Source: Candidatus Enterococcus leclercqii (lineage in GTDB: Bacteria; Bacillota; Bacilli; Lactobacillales; Enterococcaceae). From it: 64,000 nucleotides of DNA. The position numbers and the translations under genes are program-made. Shown piece after piece: positions 24,937 through 33,923 of the stretch. The notes below the pieces were generated by a model. The model searched no databases, was not told the origin of the DNA, and worked only from the letters and a program-made list of their open reading frames with translations. Location: assembly GCF_009933135.1 (NCBI RefSeq), contig NZ_MAEH01000009.1, positions 62,001 through 126,000 of the forward strand. The letters are read 5' to 3'. Numbering within the stretch: position 1 is the stretch's first letter; the number at the start of each line of letters is the position of its first letter.

Positions 24937-24965
24937 TATAGCTTTCATGAAATGAAATTTCAATA
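24937..24965 (-). promoter_or_regulatory. Promoter of the PTS IIC gene with overlapping palindromes
   Basis: Minus-strand TTGAAA (24960-24965) and TATAAT (24937-24942) are 17 bases apart. Two perfect palindromes, TGAAATTTCA over the -35 box and TTTCATGAAA in the spacer, are plausible sites for an RpiR-type repressor. Confidence 0.75.
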
Positions 24966-24981
24966 GTAAAAATATAAAATT

Positions 24982-25010
24982 GATTTTTTATTTCTATAAC
25001 TCTATAATTG
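24982..25010 (+). promoter_or_regulatory. Promoter of the GH1 gene
   Basis: TTGATT (24982-24987) and a perfect TATAAT (25005-25010) with a 17-base spacer. It is divergent from the IIC promoter, with only 16 bases between their -35 boxes, so one regulator could control both. Confidence 0.75.
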
Positions 25011-25143
25011 ATACATATAAAGGGGATACCTTACCGAATCAGCAGTCTCTTTTTTATTTCAGGCTGCTCCACGTAATAGTGAAACTTTTTTTCGGCTTGA
25101 AGATATTGCCAACATTGATACTTAAAAAGAGAGGGGAACAATC

Positions 25144-26568
25144 ATGCAGAATATCTTATGGGGCGGGGCCACCTCAGCCAGTCAATATGAAGGCTGGGGG
25201 ACTCGTAAAGGCTTGGATACACAAGATGTGCGTCCTTACTTGCCACGAACCAGCGTGGCAACCACTGCCACTCGTTTATTGACAAGAGACAACGTGCTAT
25301 CTGCTTTGACACCAGATAGCGACAGTAACTATCCGTTTCGTCGAGGCGCCCAAGGAATCGAACACACCGATGAAGACTTGGACTTATTGGAAGAACTGGG
25401 ATTACAGATTTACCGGTTATCTATCAGTTGGAGCCGCCTCTTTCCAACTGGTACCGAAGAAACACCGGATCTCGAAGGCATTGCCTATTATGACCATATT
25501 TTTCGCCGCCTGAACCGTGCAGGAATCAAAATTTTTGTGACGATGAATCACTACGCACTGCCAGTCGAGTTGGTCTTGTCTCAAGGTGGATGGACAAATC
25601 GAAAAACCATCCTGCACTACTTACGTTTTGCTCGTACAGTACTGGAGCACTGGGGTGATCTAGTGGATTATTGGTTACCTTTCAATGAAATCAACGCCGG
25701 TTATTTCAGCCCCTTCAATGGGTTAGGGGTGTTGCGAAAAGAAGATGGCAGTTACGATTATAACCAGATTTTCCGCGCCCTCCATCACCAGTTTGTCGCC
25801 AGCGCAAAGACAATCCAACTAGGGCGCCAATTGGGCATCAAAGGACAATTTGGCAGTATGATCGCCTGTTTCTGTTACTATCCACTGACACCTAAGCCAG
25901 AGGATAATCTGAAGTTGGTTTTGGACGAGCAGATCAATCAATGGTTCTGCATGGATGTCTTGTCAAAAGGCTACTATCCTTATTATATGAAACGTTTTTT
26001 TGCTCAACATCAAGTTGATCTGGCTGAAACAACGGAAGATTTGGAACTATTAGCAGCCTACACTTGTGATTTCGTTTCTTTTTCTTATTATTCTTCTAGC
26101 ATTGTAACTACAGAGGAAAGTGGGCAGCAACAAGCAGGCAACTTGGTAGCGACTCACAAAAATCCTTACCTGAAAGCTAGTGATTGGGGCTGGCAGATTG
26201 ATCCAACCGGGTTACAGACCACCCTGCATAAAGTCTATGATCGTTATAACAAACCGGTGATTATTTCGGAAAATGGTTTTGGCGCCCACGACCAGCTGAC
26301 TGCTGATGGAAAAATCCATGATGACTACCGTATCGACTATTTTGCCAAGCATTTCGCTGCTATCAAGCAAGCTGCGGCAGAAGGTGTCGACCTGCGCGCG
26401 TACATGGCTTGGGGAATCATCGACATCGTATCCGCCGGCAGCTGTGAAATGGATAAACGCTATGGTGTTATTTATGTAGATGCTGATAATGTCGGAAATG
26501 GCTCTTACGCTCGCTATAAAAAAGACAGCTTTCACTGGTATCGTAATTTCTTACAACAAAATCGCTGA
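25144..26568 (+). CDS. GH1 family glycoside hydrolase (6-phospho-beta-glucosidase-like)
   Basis: Retaining beta-glycosidase of 474 residues. LWGGATSASQYEGWG opens the barrel; the acid/base Glu lies in LPFNEINAG near 181 and the nucleophile Glu in VIISENGFGAHD near 378. SISWSRLFPTGTE is a conserved GH1 stretch. Residues about 20-65 (VRPYLPRTSVATT and following) form an unusual insertion compared with common BglA proteins. No signal peptide, so it acts in the cytoplasm, probably on a phosphorylated disaccharide imported by the divergent PTS permease. The start at 25144 follows AGAGAGGGGAA. Which sugar is cleaved cannot be told. Confidence 0.92.
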   Translation: MQNILWGGATSASQYEGWGTRKGLDTQDVRPYLPRTSVATTATRLLTRDNVLSALTPDSDSNYPFRRGAQGIEHTDEDLDLLEELGLQIYRLSISWSRLFPTGTEETPDLEGIAYYDHIFRRLNRAGIKIFVTMNHYALPVELVLSQGGWTNRKTILHYLRFARTVLEHWGDLVDYWLPFNEINAGYFSPFNGLGVLRKEDGSYDYNQIFRALHHQFVASAKTIQLGRQLGIKGQFGSMIACFCYYPLTPKPEDNLKLVLDEQINQWFCMDVLSKGYYPYYMKRFFAQHQVDLAETTEDLELLAAYTCDFVSFSYYSSSIVTTEESGQQQAGNLVATHKNPYLKASDWGWQIDPTGLQTTLHKVYDRYNKPVIISENGFGAHDQLTADGKIHDDYRIDYFAKHFAAIKQAAAEGVDLRAYMAWGIIDIVSAGSCEMDKRYGVIYVDADNVGNGSYARYKKDSFHWYRNFLQQNR

Positions 26569-26621
26569 ATAATGGCAGTAAACTTACCGTGATAAGCTTC
26601 GAGCTCGAAGCTACACACAGT

Positions 26622-26671
26622 AAAACCGCACCGAACCTCCGTCAAAAAAGCGGAAGTTTGGTGCGGTTTTT
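26622..26671. terminator. Bidirectional terminator between the GH1 and PTS EIIBCA genes
   Basis: Arms AAAACCGCACC(G)AAC and GTTTGGTGCGGTTTT with inner CTTCCG-type pairing, flanked by T and A runs serving the two converging genes. Just upstream, 26595-26612 is a perfect 18-base palindrome. Confidence 0.82.
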
Positions 26672-26674
26672 ATT

Positions 26675-28609
26675 TTATTCTGTCTCAAACACCATCACCG
26701 GTTGCTTCGCATCGTGACGACCGCTACGGTGCAAACCTTTGTGACTGGCTTTTTCCATATTGGTCACCAGCACCAAAATATCAGTGGCTTTCCCCTTGGA
26801 GCGGATCAGCTCCAAATCAACTTTGGCAAGCAAGGTATCTGGGGTGACGCTTTGTCCTTGTGCTACTTGCAGGTCAAAGGGCTCTCCTGCTAATTCCACT
26901 GTATCGAGTCCCATATGCAACAGAACTTCCAACCCATTCTCTGTGGTGATTCCGATTGCATGCTTTGTCGGGAAAATGTTAGAAACAACGCCCCGCACCG
27001 GCGCATAGATTCGCCCGTCTTCTGGGATTATCAAGTAACCGTCTCCCATCATCTTGTCAGCAAATACCTGATCGCTGCACTCGGTGACTGGTTTGATGAT
27101 TCCGTTAGCCACACTATGAAATGCGGCTGTACCGGAAATAGCGGTTGTCACTACTGCTTGTTCTTGTTGTTCTGTATCCAGCGATTCTTTTGGAATTCCA
27201 AAAGCCAGCGTTGCCGCAAACCCGCCGGCATAGGCACCTAAAAGACCCAACACGTAACCCCACCATTGGCCGCCACCAATCAGCGGAATTAATGCTACAC
27301 CGGAAGGCCCGATAGCCGTTGCCCCAACATTGCCCAACCCGCCAATGATTGCACCACCAATCCCGCCACCGATACAAGCAGTGATGAAGGGACGTCCCAG
27401 CGGCAGTGTCACACCATAGATTAACGGTTCACCGATTCCCAAGATTCCTACCGGTAATGCCCCTTTAATCATCTCAGTCAACTCTTTATTTTTACGCAGA
27501 CGAATCCACAATGCGAATGCGGCACCCACTTGTCCGGCACCAGCCATTGCTAAAATCGGTAACAGTTGGGTAGAACCCGTCGCTTCGATCATCTGCGCAT
27601 GGATTGGCGTTAAAATTTGATGCAAGCCGAACATCACCATCGGCAAGAAACTTGCGCCCAGAACAAAGCCGGCAAAGGCACCGCCAACTCCCAATACCCA
27701 ATTGATTGAACCCACTAGTGCGTTAGAGATAAATCCTGCAAGGGGCATAATGAAGAAGATTTCAGCCAGTCCCACTGCTAACAGACACAATGTCGGCGTC
27801 ACAATGATGTCCACCGCTTCTGGCACCACTTCATGCAGTCGTTTCTCAATCTGCGCCAACAGCCAAACTGCAAAGATGACACCGAGGATTCCACCTTGTT
27901 GCGCTGCCAGTGGTTGTCCTGTGAATAAGTTGGTCAGTGGGGCATCCGGACGCATACCGGTCAAGGTCACGACACCCCCGATTACTCCCCCTAATGTCGG
28001 AGTGGCTCCAAAGACTTGCGCTGCGTTCACTCCAGTATAAATCACTAAAAAGGAGAACATTCCATTTTTCAAAATATTCGATAAGTCCACAAATTGCTGC
28101 CACGTTGCTGCATCTAAATTACCGGCCGTGATATTATTGGCAATAATCGAGCCAATCCCCGCTACTAGCCCCGCCCCAACAAAGGCTGGAATCATCGGTA
28201 CAAAAATATTAGAGATGTCTTTTAGCAATGCTTTTAGCGGTGACTGTTTTTGTTTGGCTTTTTGAGCGGCCTTCATTTCAGCAGCTTTAGCATTCAGCGC
28301 TTCTTTGCCGCTAGCGCTATCACCGACAACAATGGCTTCTCCCAAAGCGACTCCGGCTTGGGCTGCCATTGCTTTAGCAACCTTATTTACTTTTCCAGGA
28401 CCGATAATCACCTGCAGCTGTTGGTCATCGACAACTCCTAAAACACCGGGAATTTTTTGCAAATATTCTTTATTGACCTTCTCATGATTGTTAATGGACA
28501 TCCGTACACGAGTCATGCAATGGTTTACCGACTCCACGTTTGCCATGCCGCCAGCTCCTTGGTAGATTTCTTGAGCCAGCTGTTCGATTGTCAGTTCGTT
28601 TTTCGCCAT
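26675..28609 (-). CDS. PTS EIIBCA fusion, beta-glucoside/MurNAc type (MurP-like)
   Basis: Complete permease of 644 residues with domains in the order IIB, IIC, IIA. The IIB phosphocysteine is Cys31 in VNHCMTRVRM. The IIC domain (about 105-460) has ten or so membrane helices with the GIGEPLIYGVTLP motif. A glucose-type IIA domain occupies the last 150 residues with the active His near 565 in EVLLHMGLDTVEL. The start at 28609 follows AAGAGGAG. It lies 13 bases after the second murQ gene, so uptake and phosphorylation of MurNAc, with MurQ using the product, is the best reading. E. coli MurP lacks a IIA domain, whereas this one carries it. Confidence 0.9.
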   Translation of the reverse strand: MAKNELTIEQLAQEIYQGAGGMANVESVNHCMTRVRMSINNHEKVNKEYLQKIPGVLGVVDDQQLQVIIGPGKVNKVAKAMAAQAGVALGEAIVVGDSASGKEALNAKAAEMKAAQKAKQKQSPLKALLKDISNIFVPMIPAFVGAGLVAGIGSIIANNITAGNLDAATWQQFVDLSNILKNGMFSFLVIYTGVNAAQVFGATPTLGGVIGGVVTLTGMRPDAPLTNLFTGQPLAAQQGGILGVIFAVWLLAQIEKRLHEVVPEAVDIIVTPTLCLLAVGLAEIFFIMPLAGFISNALVGSINWVLGVGGAFAGFVLGASFLPMVMFGLHQILTPIHAQMIEATGSTQLLPILAMAGAGQVGAAFALWIRLRKNKELTEMIKGALPVGILGIGEPLIYGVTLPLGRPFITACIGGGIGGAIIGGLGNVGATAIGPSGVALIPLIGGGQWWGYVLGLLGAYAGGFAATLAFGIPKESLDTEQQEQAVVTTAISGTAAFHSVANGIIKPVTECSDQVFADKMMGDGYLIIPEDGRIYAPVRGVVSNIFPTKHAIGITTENGLEVLLHMGLDTVELAGEPFDLQVAQGQSVTPDTLLAKVDLELIRSKGKATDILVLVTNMEKASHKGLHRSGRHDAKQPVMVFETE

Positions 28610-28622
28610 GCTTTCACTCCTC

Positions 28623-29549
28623 TTATATGATTGCTTCTGCAATCGAGTCCCCTACTAAGGTTTTTTTCACGAATCCGCCTGCTGCTGTCAGTTTAGCTGC
28701 TGCCGTTTCTTTTTCACAATTTGTCAGCAGCATCACAATCGCCAATTTCACATTTTGATCTGCTGCTTCAAAATAGCGGGCTGCGGTTTCATAGTCTGCC
28801 TCTGTTGCTTGCATGATGATTCGCTTGCTGCGTTCCACCAGCTTCTCATTGGTAGCTTTCACATCTACCATCAAATTGTTGTAAACTTTGCCAATCCCAA
28901 TCATCGAAATAGTTGAGATCATGTTCAAGATCAGCTTTTGCGCCGAACCAGATTTCAGCCGAGTTGAACCTGTCAAAAATTCAGCGCCACAATCAACTTC
29001 GATAGGAAAATGTGCGTGTTTGGAAATTTCAGCATCTGTATTACAGGAAATTGTCGCTGTCGCTGCGCCTATTTGATTGGCATAATTCAGTCCCCCGATT
29101 ACATACGGCGTTCTGCCGCTAGCAGCGATGCCCACCACCAAATCATTGGCATTCAGCTGCAGATCTTTTAAGTCTTGTTGTCCCAATTCGTAGGAGTCTT
29201 CAGCCCCTTCAACAGCCACAGTCATTGCAGCTTTTCCACCGGCAATTAACCCCACTACCATTTCTGGTTCGACACCAAAAGTCGGTACACATTCAGCAGC
29301 ATCTAACACGCCTAAACGTCCGCTAGTTCCTGCACCCATATAGATTAAGCGGCCACCTTTATTAAAGGCCTTGATTGTTTCTTCAATGACCCATTGAATA
29401 GCAGGCAGCGCTTCATTGACCGCTAGCGCTACTCGTTGATCTTCCCAGTTCATTTTGCGGCAGGCTTCTGCCACTGACATTTCATCCAATCCAAACGTGG
29501 CTTCATTTCTGCGTTCTGTCGTCAGTTTGTCCAAATCGATTGTTGCCAT
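28623..29549 (-). CDS. murQ: N-acetylmuramic acid 6-phosphate etherase, copy 2
   Basis: Second MurQ paralogue, 308 residues. Motifs match copy 1: [36 protein letters not shown] and [18 protein letters not shown], with the catalytic Glu residues retained, so it should be active. The start at 29549 ([14 protein letters not shown]) follows AAGGAGTG. It leads an operon with the EIIBCA gene. Copy 1 appears dedicated to recycled anhydroMurNAc while this copy would serve external MurNAc; that division of labour is inferred from the neighbours. Confidence 0.95.
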   Translation of the reverse strand: MATIDLDKLTTERRNEATFGLDEMSVAEACRKMNWEDQRVALAVNEALPAIQWVIEETIKAFNKGGRLIYMGAGTSGRLGVLDAAECVPTFGVEPEMVVGLIAGGKAAMTVAVEGAEDSYELGQQDLKDLQLNANDLVVGIAASGRTPYVIGGLNYANQIGAATATISCNTDAEISKHAHFPIEVDCGAEFLTGSTRLKSGSAQKLILNMISTISMIGIGKVYNNLMVDVKATNEKLVERSKRIIMQATEADYETAARYFEAADQNVKLAIVMLLTNCEKETAAAKLTAAGGFVKKTLVGDSIAEAII

Positions 29550-29911
29550 AACTTCACTCCTTGTGTTTTTTTCAGTGCTGTCCTCGCACCTTGTTACGAT
29601 GTATCTTTCCTTGGTCCTTTTGAAACTAACTTATTTACTATCCACCTCCACATCTATTGCTGAAACAGGGAATTAAAAAAACAAACATTCTATAATTAAA
29701 TAACTATTTCAAAAAAACCTTCCTAGCTTCAGCGGCTTCAAATAGTTTATTAGAAGGAGAGAAAACGCTTTATCTCTTCAAAATAAATATACGATACCTT
29801 GCAATATAAATCACGTAGAACACTAGTCATATTTTCTTTATTATCTAATCTTTTTCTTGAAATAATTATCATGTACCGCAAAATTAGGCCCTGAAACCAT
29901 TCTTTTAAAAT
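29550..29911. other. AT-rich intergenic region, no supported gene
   Basis: This stretch between the divergent-to-nothing murQ copy 2 start and the MscS terminator must include the murQ-EIIBCA promoter. A TATAGAAT-like -10 lies near 29690 on the minus strand, but no -35 at proper spacing is convincing. A possible reading frame at 29750-30010 overlaps the channel gene and has no ribosome site. Nothing else was seen. Confidence 0.5.
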
Positions 29912-29937
29912 AAAAAAACCTCCTGCGATGAGGAGGT
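29912..29937 (-). terminator. Terminator of the MscS gene
   Basis: Stem ACCTCCT/AGGAGGT with a short loop, followed by seven T residues on the minus strand, 12 bases after the stop. Confidence 0.85.
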
Positions 29938-29948
29938 AGAAACCATAA

Positions 29949-30869
29949 TTAGTCTTCACTTGAGATATATAGACGGTTACCGGCCATTTCAATATCACGT
30001 TCAGTAGCAAAAGCCGTCAAAATTTTTTCATGGAGCTGGGTGGCAACTTTGGTTCCTTCTGTGTAGCAAACAGGATAGCGAATCTTCAATGCCACTCCTT
30101 GTTCCTGAACATCGATGATTTTTTGCGGACTTGGCTCACCGTCAAACAGTTGGAATTGTATCTCAAACTTTTCTCGTTGACGTGGATCGGCGAAATAAGT
30201 TCGCTGAAACTCCTCATAATATTCTTCGGTCACTTGTAACATGATTTGATGTGCCTTTTGCCAATCGCTGGTAAAGGTGACAAGATAGCCAATCTCTTTC
30301 CAGACAAAAGGGGTCAGCTCATTATAATTGGTCACTTTTTTCGACAAAATGATATTGTTTGGAAATTTAACGGTACGCCCAGTGGGGGCTTCGGCAGTAT
30401 ACCAGTTCCCCAACTCCATTAGAGTAAAAAAAAGCGGATTTACCGATAAGACTTCTCCTTTCAGGTCGTCGATTTCAATGCGGTCATAGACCCGAAAATG
30501 GTGGCGATTTATGATTAAAAGCCAACCGACGATATTGCTAATCAAACCTTTGACCGACAAGCCAAGAAAAATTGCCCCCACCAGCACCAAAATCAGCAAA
30601 GCATCCAGTGCATTCAGCCAAATCCAAGTGACTCCTATAACAAACAGTAGTCGCAACAAAAAGCGACTAATGCTAAAAAATACATTTAGTGCTTTGATAT
30701 CTTTCATCTGCTGAAGTGCCAGATGACTGACCAACCTCTCGCAGATAAACCAGAAAACTGCCAAGATCAACGTCATTGCTAGTTTTCCAGTAAATTCAGA
30801 AGGATCTTTAATATTCGCCACAATCTCCTTGAAGATCCCATCAAAAAAGCTGCTAATCTGCTGGTCCAT
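29949..30869 (-). CDS. MscS family mechanosensitive ion channel
   Basis: Membrane protein of 306 residues. Three predicted helices (about 24-45, 72-92 and 94-120) are followed by the MscS beta domain (HHFRVYDRIEIDDLKGEVLSVNPLFFTL) and a C-terminal alpha/beta domain. The pore helix region (LVGAIFLGLSVKGLISNIVGW) is shorter in Gly/Ala repeats than E. coli MscS. The channel likely protects against osmotic downshock. The start follows GCAGGAGGT. It appears monocistronic, with a terminator after it and the sulfatase operon terminator before it. Confidence 0.9.
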   Translation of the reverse strand: MDQQISSFFDGIFKEIVANIKDPSEFTGKLAMTLILAVFWFICERLVSHLALQQMKDIKALNVFFSISRFLLRLLFVIGVTWIWLNALDALLILVLVGAIFLGLSVKGLISNIVGWLLIINRHHFRVYDRIEIDDLKGEVLSVNPLFFTLMELGNWYTAEAPTGRTVKFPNNIILSKKVTNYNELTPFVWKEIGYLVTFTSDWQKAHQIMLQVTEEYYEEFQRTYFADPRQREKFEIQFQLFDGEPSPQKIIDVQEQGVALKIRYPVCYTEGTKVATQLHEKILTAFATERDIEMAGNRLYISSED

Positions 30870-30930
30870 TCCTTACCTCCTGCTTTACTGACCTTATTTC
30901 CAGACTACCGCAAACTCCTACTTCTCGCCA

Positions 30931-30968
30931 AGTAAAAACCGTTGCCCAATTTCCGGCAACGGTTTACT
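30931..30968 (-). terminator. Terminator of the sulfatase operon
   Basis: Arms ACCGTTGCC / GGCAACGGT extended by AGTAAA/TTTACT, followed by TTTTTACT on the minus strand. It overlaps the end of the last sulfatase gene by ending just before its stop at 30971. Confidence 0.85.
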
Positions 30969-30970
30969 AA

Positions 30971-32491
30971 TCAACGGCGACGCAGGTAGCGATACTCAAA
31001 AATCAGATTGTCACGATGGTCTTCCATCCAATCTTCCAACTTTTGGCGCAATGCTTCCAATGTATCTTTTTGATCACTGTCATCAATCAAATTTTGCAAT
31101 TCTCCAGGGTCTGCCGCCAAATCGTACAATTCGTCAATATCGCCGGCATTGAAGACGTATTTCCAATTTTGCCAGCGTAAAGCTCGTTGCGAGAATAAGA
31201 CCGCGCCAATTCCGGAACATTCCGTTACGACACAATCCCGCCACTTGGTAGCCATCGCTCCTTCTTTAATCAGCGGCAGCAGTGAACGCCCGTCGCGGGA
31301 AACCGTTTCTTCCGGTAGTCCAGCGGCATTCAAAATCGTAGAATACAAATCACAAGTCTGAACAAACTCAGCAATCCGTTGCGGTTGCTGATGTTCAGCG
31401 GTTCCTGCAGTTTCTGGCGCCGGTAATTTAAGCAATAGCGGCACACTGGTGATTTCTTCATACATAAAGATTGCCTTGTCACACAAACCATTGTGGATGC
31501 CTAGCGATTCCCCGTGATCTGAGCTGAAAATGATGAGGGTATTATCATACAAATCTTGTTCTTTCAAAAAGTCGATCAAACGACCAATTTGATAATCAAT
31601 GTGGCTCATATTGGCATAATAATGCCGGATGTAAGGAACAAATTCTTCCCAATCCGTGTTGTTGGCTCGTTTGACATCGTGGATTCGCGGCTTATTGTCG
31701 CTGTCGCCGGCGTAATTTGACCACGGTTCAATCGGCATGTCACGGTAACGGTCCAAAAACTCCGTCGGTGCATAGTAAGGCTCATGTGGCCCCCAGAAAT
31801 TCAATTGGAAATACCAGGGCTCCTCCTGCTCTTTGAACTCTGTCAGCCATTTTTTCGTGCGTTCCACCAGAAAATGCTCAATGGTCGTATCCAAGCCCGA
31901 AGTAATCTCTCCTGCTTGATGGGACGTATAGTTGCCGGAAATGATGTGTTCAATCTTGGTTTCTTTGCCCAAACTGGCAACATATTCCTTCAACTCATCA
32001 TAGATATAGCCGCCAAAACCATGTCCAGGAAAATCATCCCCTTGGTAGCCAACTGTCGTAGGAACCGAACGGGCATCTAATGCCAATTCGGCAAAATGGA
32101 TATCCCCCATGTATTGCTGGATATACCCATCGTTACGAACAGCCTCGGCACCGGTACCCAAATGCCACTTGCCGGTGTAGCCAATCTGATACCCTGCCGT
32201 TTGCAAGCGGCGACTCAAAAGCTCCGGTGTGTCCGGCAATTCTTGAACCATCGTGCCGTAGTTGTAAGAATTCGTCAACATGCCGTGATGCATCGGATAC
32301 AGTCCCGTCTGCATTGAAGCTCGGGCCGGTGTGCAGATTGGACAAACAGCATAGGCATTGTCAAAGGTCAAACTGCTGTCAGCCAGCGCATCGAGATTTG
32401 GTGTTTCAACGGGCAAATTCCCGTAAGCTGATAACGTGTCTTTTCGCTGCTGATCAGTCAGAATGAAAAGAATATTTGGTTGCTTGGTCAT
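30971..32491 (-). CDS. Cys-type sulfatase 1
   Basis: Type I sulfatase of 506 residues. The maturation motif C-T-P-A-R at Cys53-Arg57 (within VCPICTPARASM) is the site where Cys becomes formylglycine. The metal-binding N-terminus NILFILTDQQRKDTL and the later FSSDHGESLG block are also typical. No signal peptide is seen, so it acts inside the cell on imported glycans. Its ATG overlaps the stop of sulfatase 2 by four bases. It is the final gene of an operon that includes the required anaerobic maturase. Substrate is unknown; GH20 in the operon suggests a sulfated hexosamine. Confidence 0.93.
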   Translation of the reverse strand: MTKQPNILFILTDQQRKDTLSAYGNLPVETPNLDALADSSLTFDNAYAVCPICTPARASMQTGLYPMHHGMLTNSYNYGTMVQELPDTPELLSRRLQTAGYQIGYTGKWHLGTGAEAVRNDGYIQQYMGDIHFAELALDARSVPTTVGYQGDDFPGHGFGGYIYDELKEYVASLGKETKIEHIISGNYTSHQAGEITSGLDTTIEHFLVERTKKWLTEFKEQEEPWYFQLNFWGPHEPYYAPTEFLDRYRDMPIEPWSNYAGDSDNKPRIHDVKRANNTDWEEFVPYIRHYYANMSHIDYQIGRLIDFLKEQDLYDNTLIIFSSDHGESLGIHNGLCDKAIFMYEEITSVPLLLKLPAPETAGTAEHQQPQRIAEFVQTCDLYSTILNAAGLPEETVSRDGRSLLPLIKEGAMATKWRDCVVTECSGIGAVLFSQRALRWQNWKYVFNAGDIDELYDLAADPGELQNLIDDSDQKDTLEALRQKLEDWMEDHRDNLIFEYRYLRRR

Positions 32492-33891
32492 TTTGCCTCT
32501 AACTCCTCTCGTTTTTGCCAGTATGCTTTTCCTTGAGAAAATTCGAAGTCCCCTAATTGGCCTGCTTGTTCCAGTAGGGCTGACCGCATATCCGCCAATT
32601 TTTCAGCGTACTCTGGTTTTTCAGCCAAATTATCCATTTCTTTAGGGTCTGTTTTCAAATCAAACAGCTGCGTGTAGCGTCCAAAATCAGTCGCATACTC
32701 GATCAGTTTGTAGTTTCCTTGCAGCAGGCCACGGATTTTTTCTGTAAAGCTGAGGAAAATAGTGTCTCGCCCGCCGGCATTTTCCGTAATAACCGGCAAC
32801 AGGCTATGACCAAATAGCCCTTCAGGAATTGGTGTTTCTGTATATTCCAAGATCGTCGGCATGATGTCCAATAGCAGTGCCCGCTCAGTGATTCGTTTTC
32901 CTTTTGGCAAACCAGGCCCAGACATAATCAGAGGCACATGAATACTGTGTTCATACAGATTTTGTTTGCCCATTAGCCCGTGTTGCCCAATAGAAAGACC
33001 ATTGTCCCCACTGAAGATAATCAAGGTATCCTCTAATTGTCCGGTGGCTTCCAGTGCATCTAAAATCGTGCCGATACGCGCATCAATGTGGCTAATCATG
33101 GCGTAATAGTCAGCGATATGTTGTTTGACTTTTGCGGCCGGCCGCGGGTAGACTTCCAAGCTTTCGTCTCGCTCTCGTTTCACGTCAAATTCAAAAGGAT
33201 GTTCTGGCAGGAAGTTTTCCGGCAAAGTGATGTTTTCAGCATCATACATGTTTTGATATTCTTTAGGCATTGTTCTTGGATCATGAGGTGCCAAAAAAGC
33301 CCCGAACATGAAGAAAGGTTTATCATTAGCAGCCGTTTCATGAATTTTTTCGATAATTTTATCGGCAAATAGATCCGTGGAATGCTTGCCCATCGTTACG
33401 TGATCGGCAGGCATTTGAATCGTGTGGTTGGTGGAAAACGGATCTTGCGTGAAGGTTTTCCAATCCTGGTATTCTTTATGAATATCAAATTCATTCACCG
33501 GTACATTCCAGTGGTCCCACATCCCGCCAAAAAAGATCTCTCCGCCATCGGTAAAAGCCCGGCCGTACCCTTTGATACCATTGTGCCATTTGCCGATGCC
33601 GACAGTTTGATAATCATTTTTTTGTAGCTCTTCTCCTAAAATGGCATGCTCATCTGGAATCACCGCTCCTAAATCTTGCAGCTCAAACAAGTGCTTGGAG
33701 GTGTGCATCATCGCTCGTGAAGGCATGCAAACCGCTCCCGAGGTTCCGCCGGGGATATAGGCATTCTCAAATGCTACCCCGTTTTCGACTAAACGATCCA
33801 GGTTTGGTGTTTGGATTTCGTCATTTCCCAACGCGTGGATTGTATCAAAACGCTGGTCATCTGCCAGCAAAAACAGAACGTTTTTCTTCAT
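32488..33891 (-). CDS. Cys-type sulfatase 2
   Basis: Type I sulfatase of 467 residues with the maturation motif C-M-P-S-R at Cys55-Arg59 and the N-terminal metal site NVLFLLADDQRFD. FSGDNGLSIGQHGLMGKQNLYE near 295 supplies further metal and sulfate ligands. No signal peptide. It differs markedly from sulfatase 1, so the two likely remove sulfate from different positions or sugars. It is encoded 32 bases after the GH20 gene and overlaps sulfatase 1 by four bases. In iduronate-2-sulfatase and GlcNAc-6-sulfatase groups the same layout occurs; I cannot assign one. Confidence 0.92.
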   Translation of the reverse strand: MKKNVLFLLADDQRFDTIHALGNDEIQTPNLDRLVENGVAFENAYIPGGTSGAVCMPSRAMMHTSKHLFELQDLGAVIPDEHAILGEELQKNDYQTVGIGKWHNGIKGYGRAFTDGGEIFFGGMWDHWNVPVNEFDIHKEYQDWKTFTQDPFSTNHTIQMPADHVTMGKHSTDLFADKIIEKIHETAANDKPFFMFGAFLAPHDPRTMPKEYQNMYDAENITLPENFLPEHPFEFDVKRERDESLEVYPRPAAKVKQHIADYYAMISHIDARIGTILDALEATGQLEDTLIIFSGDNGLSIGQHGLMGKQNLYEHSIHVPLIMSGPGLPKGKRITERALLLDIMPTILEYTETPIPEGLFGHSLLPVITENAGGRDTIFLSFTEKIRGLLQGNYKLIEYATDFGRYTQLFDLKTDPKEMDNLAEKPEYAEKLADMRSALLEQAGQLGDFEFSQGKAYWQKREELEAK

Positions 33892-33923
33892 ATCGATTGT
33901 CAGCTTCCTTCTGTATCAGATTG

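Noticed and set aside
29750-30010. Minus-strand frame of 86 codons
   Set aside because: Starts inside the MscS gene, crosses its terminator, and has no ribosome site.
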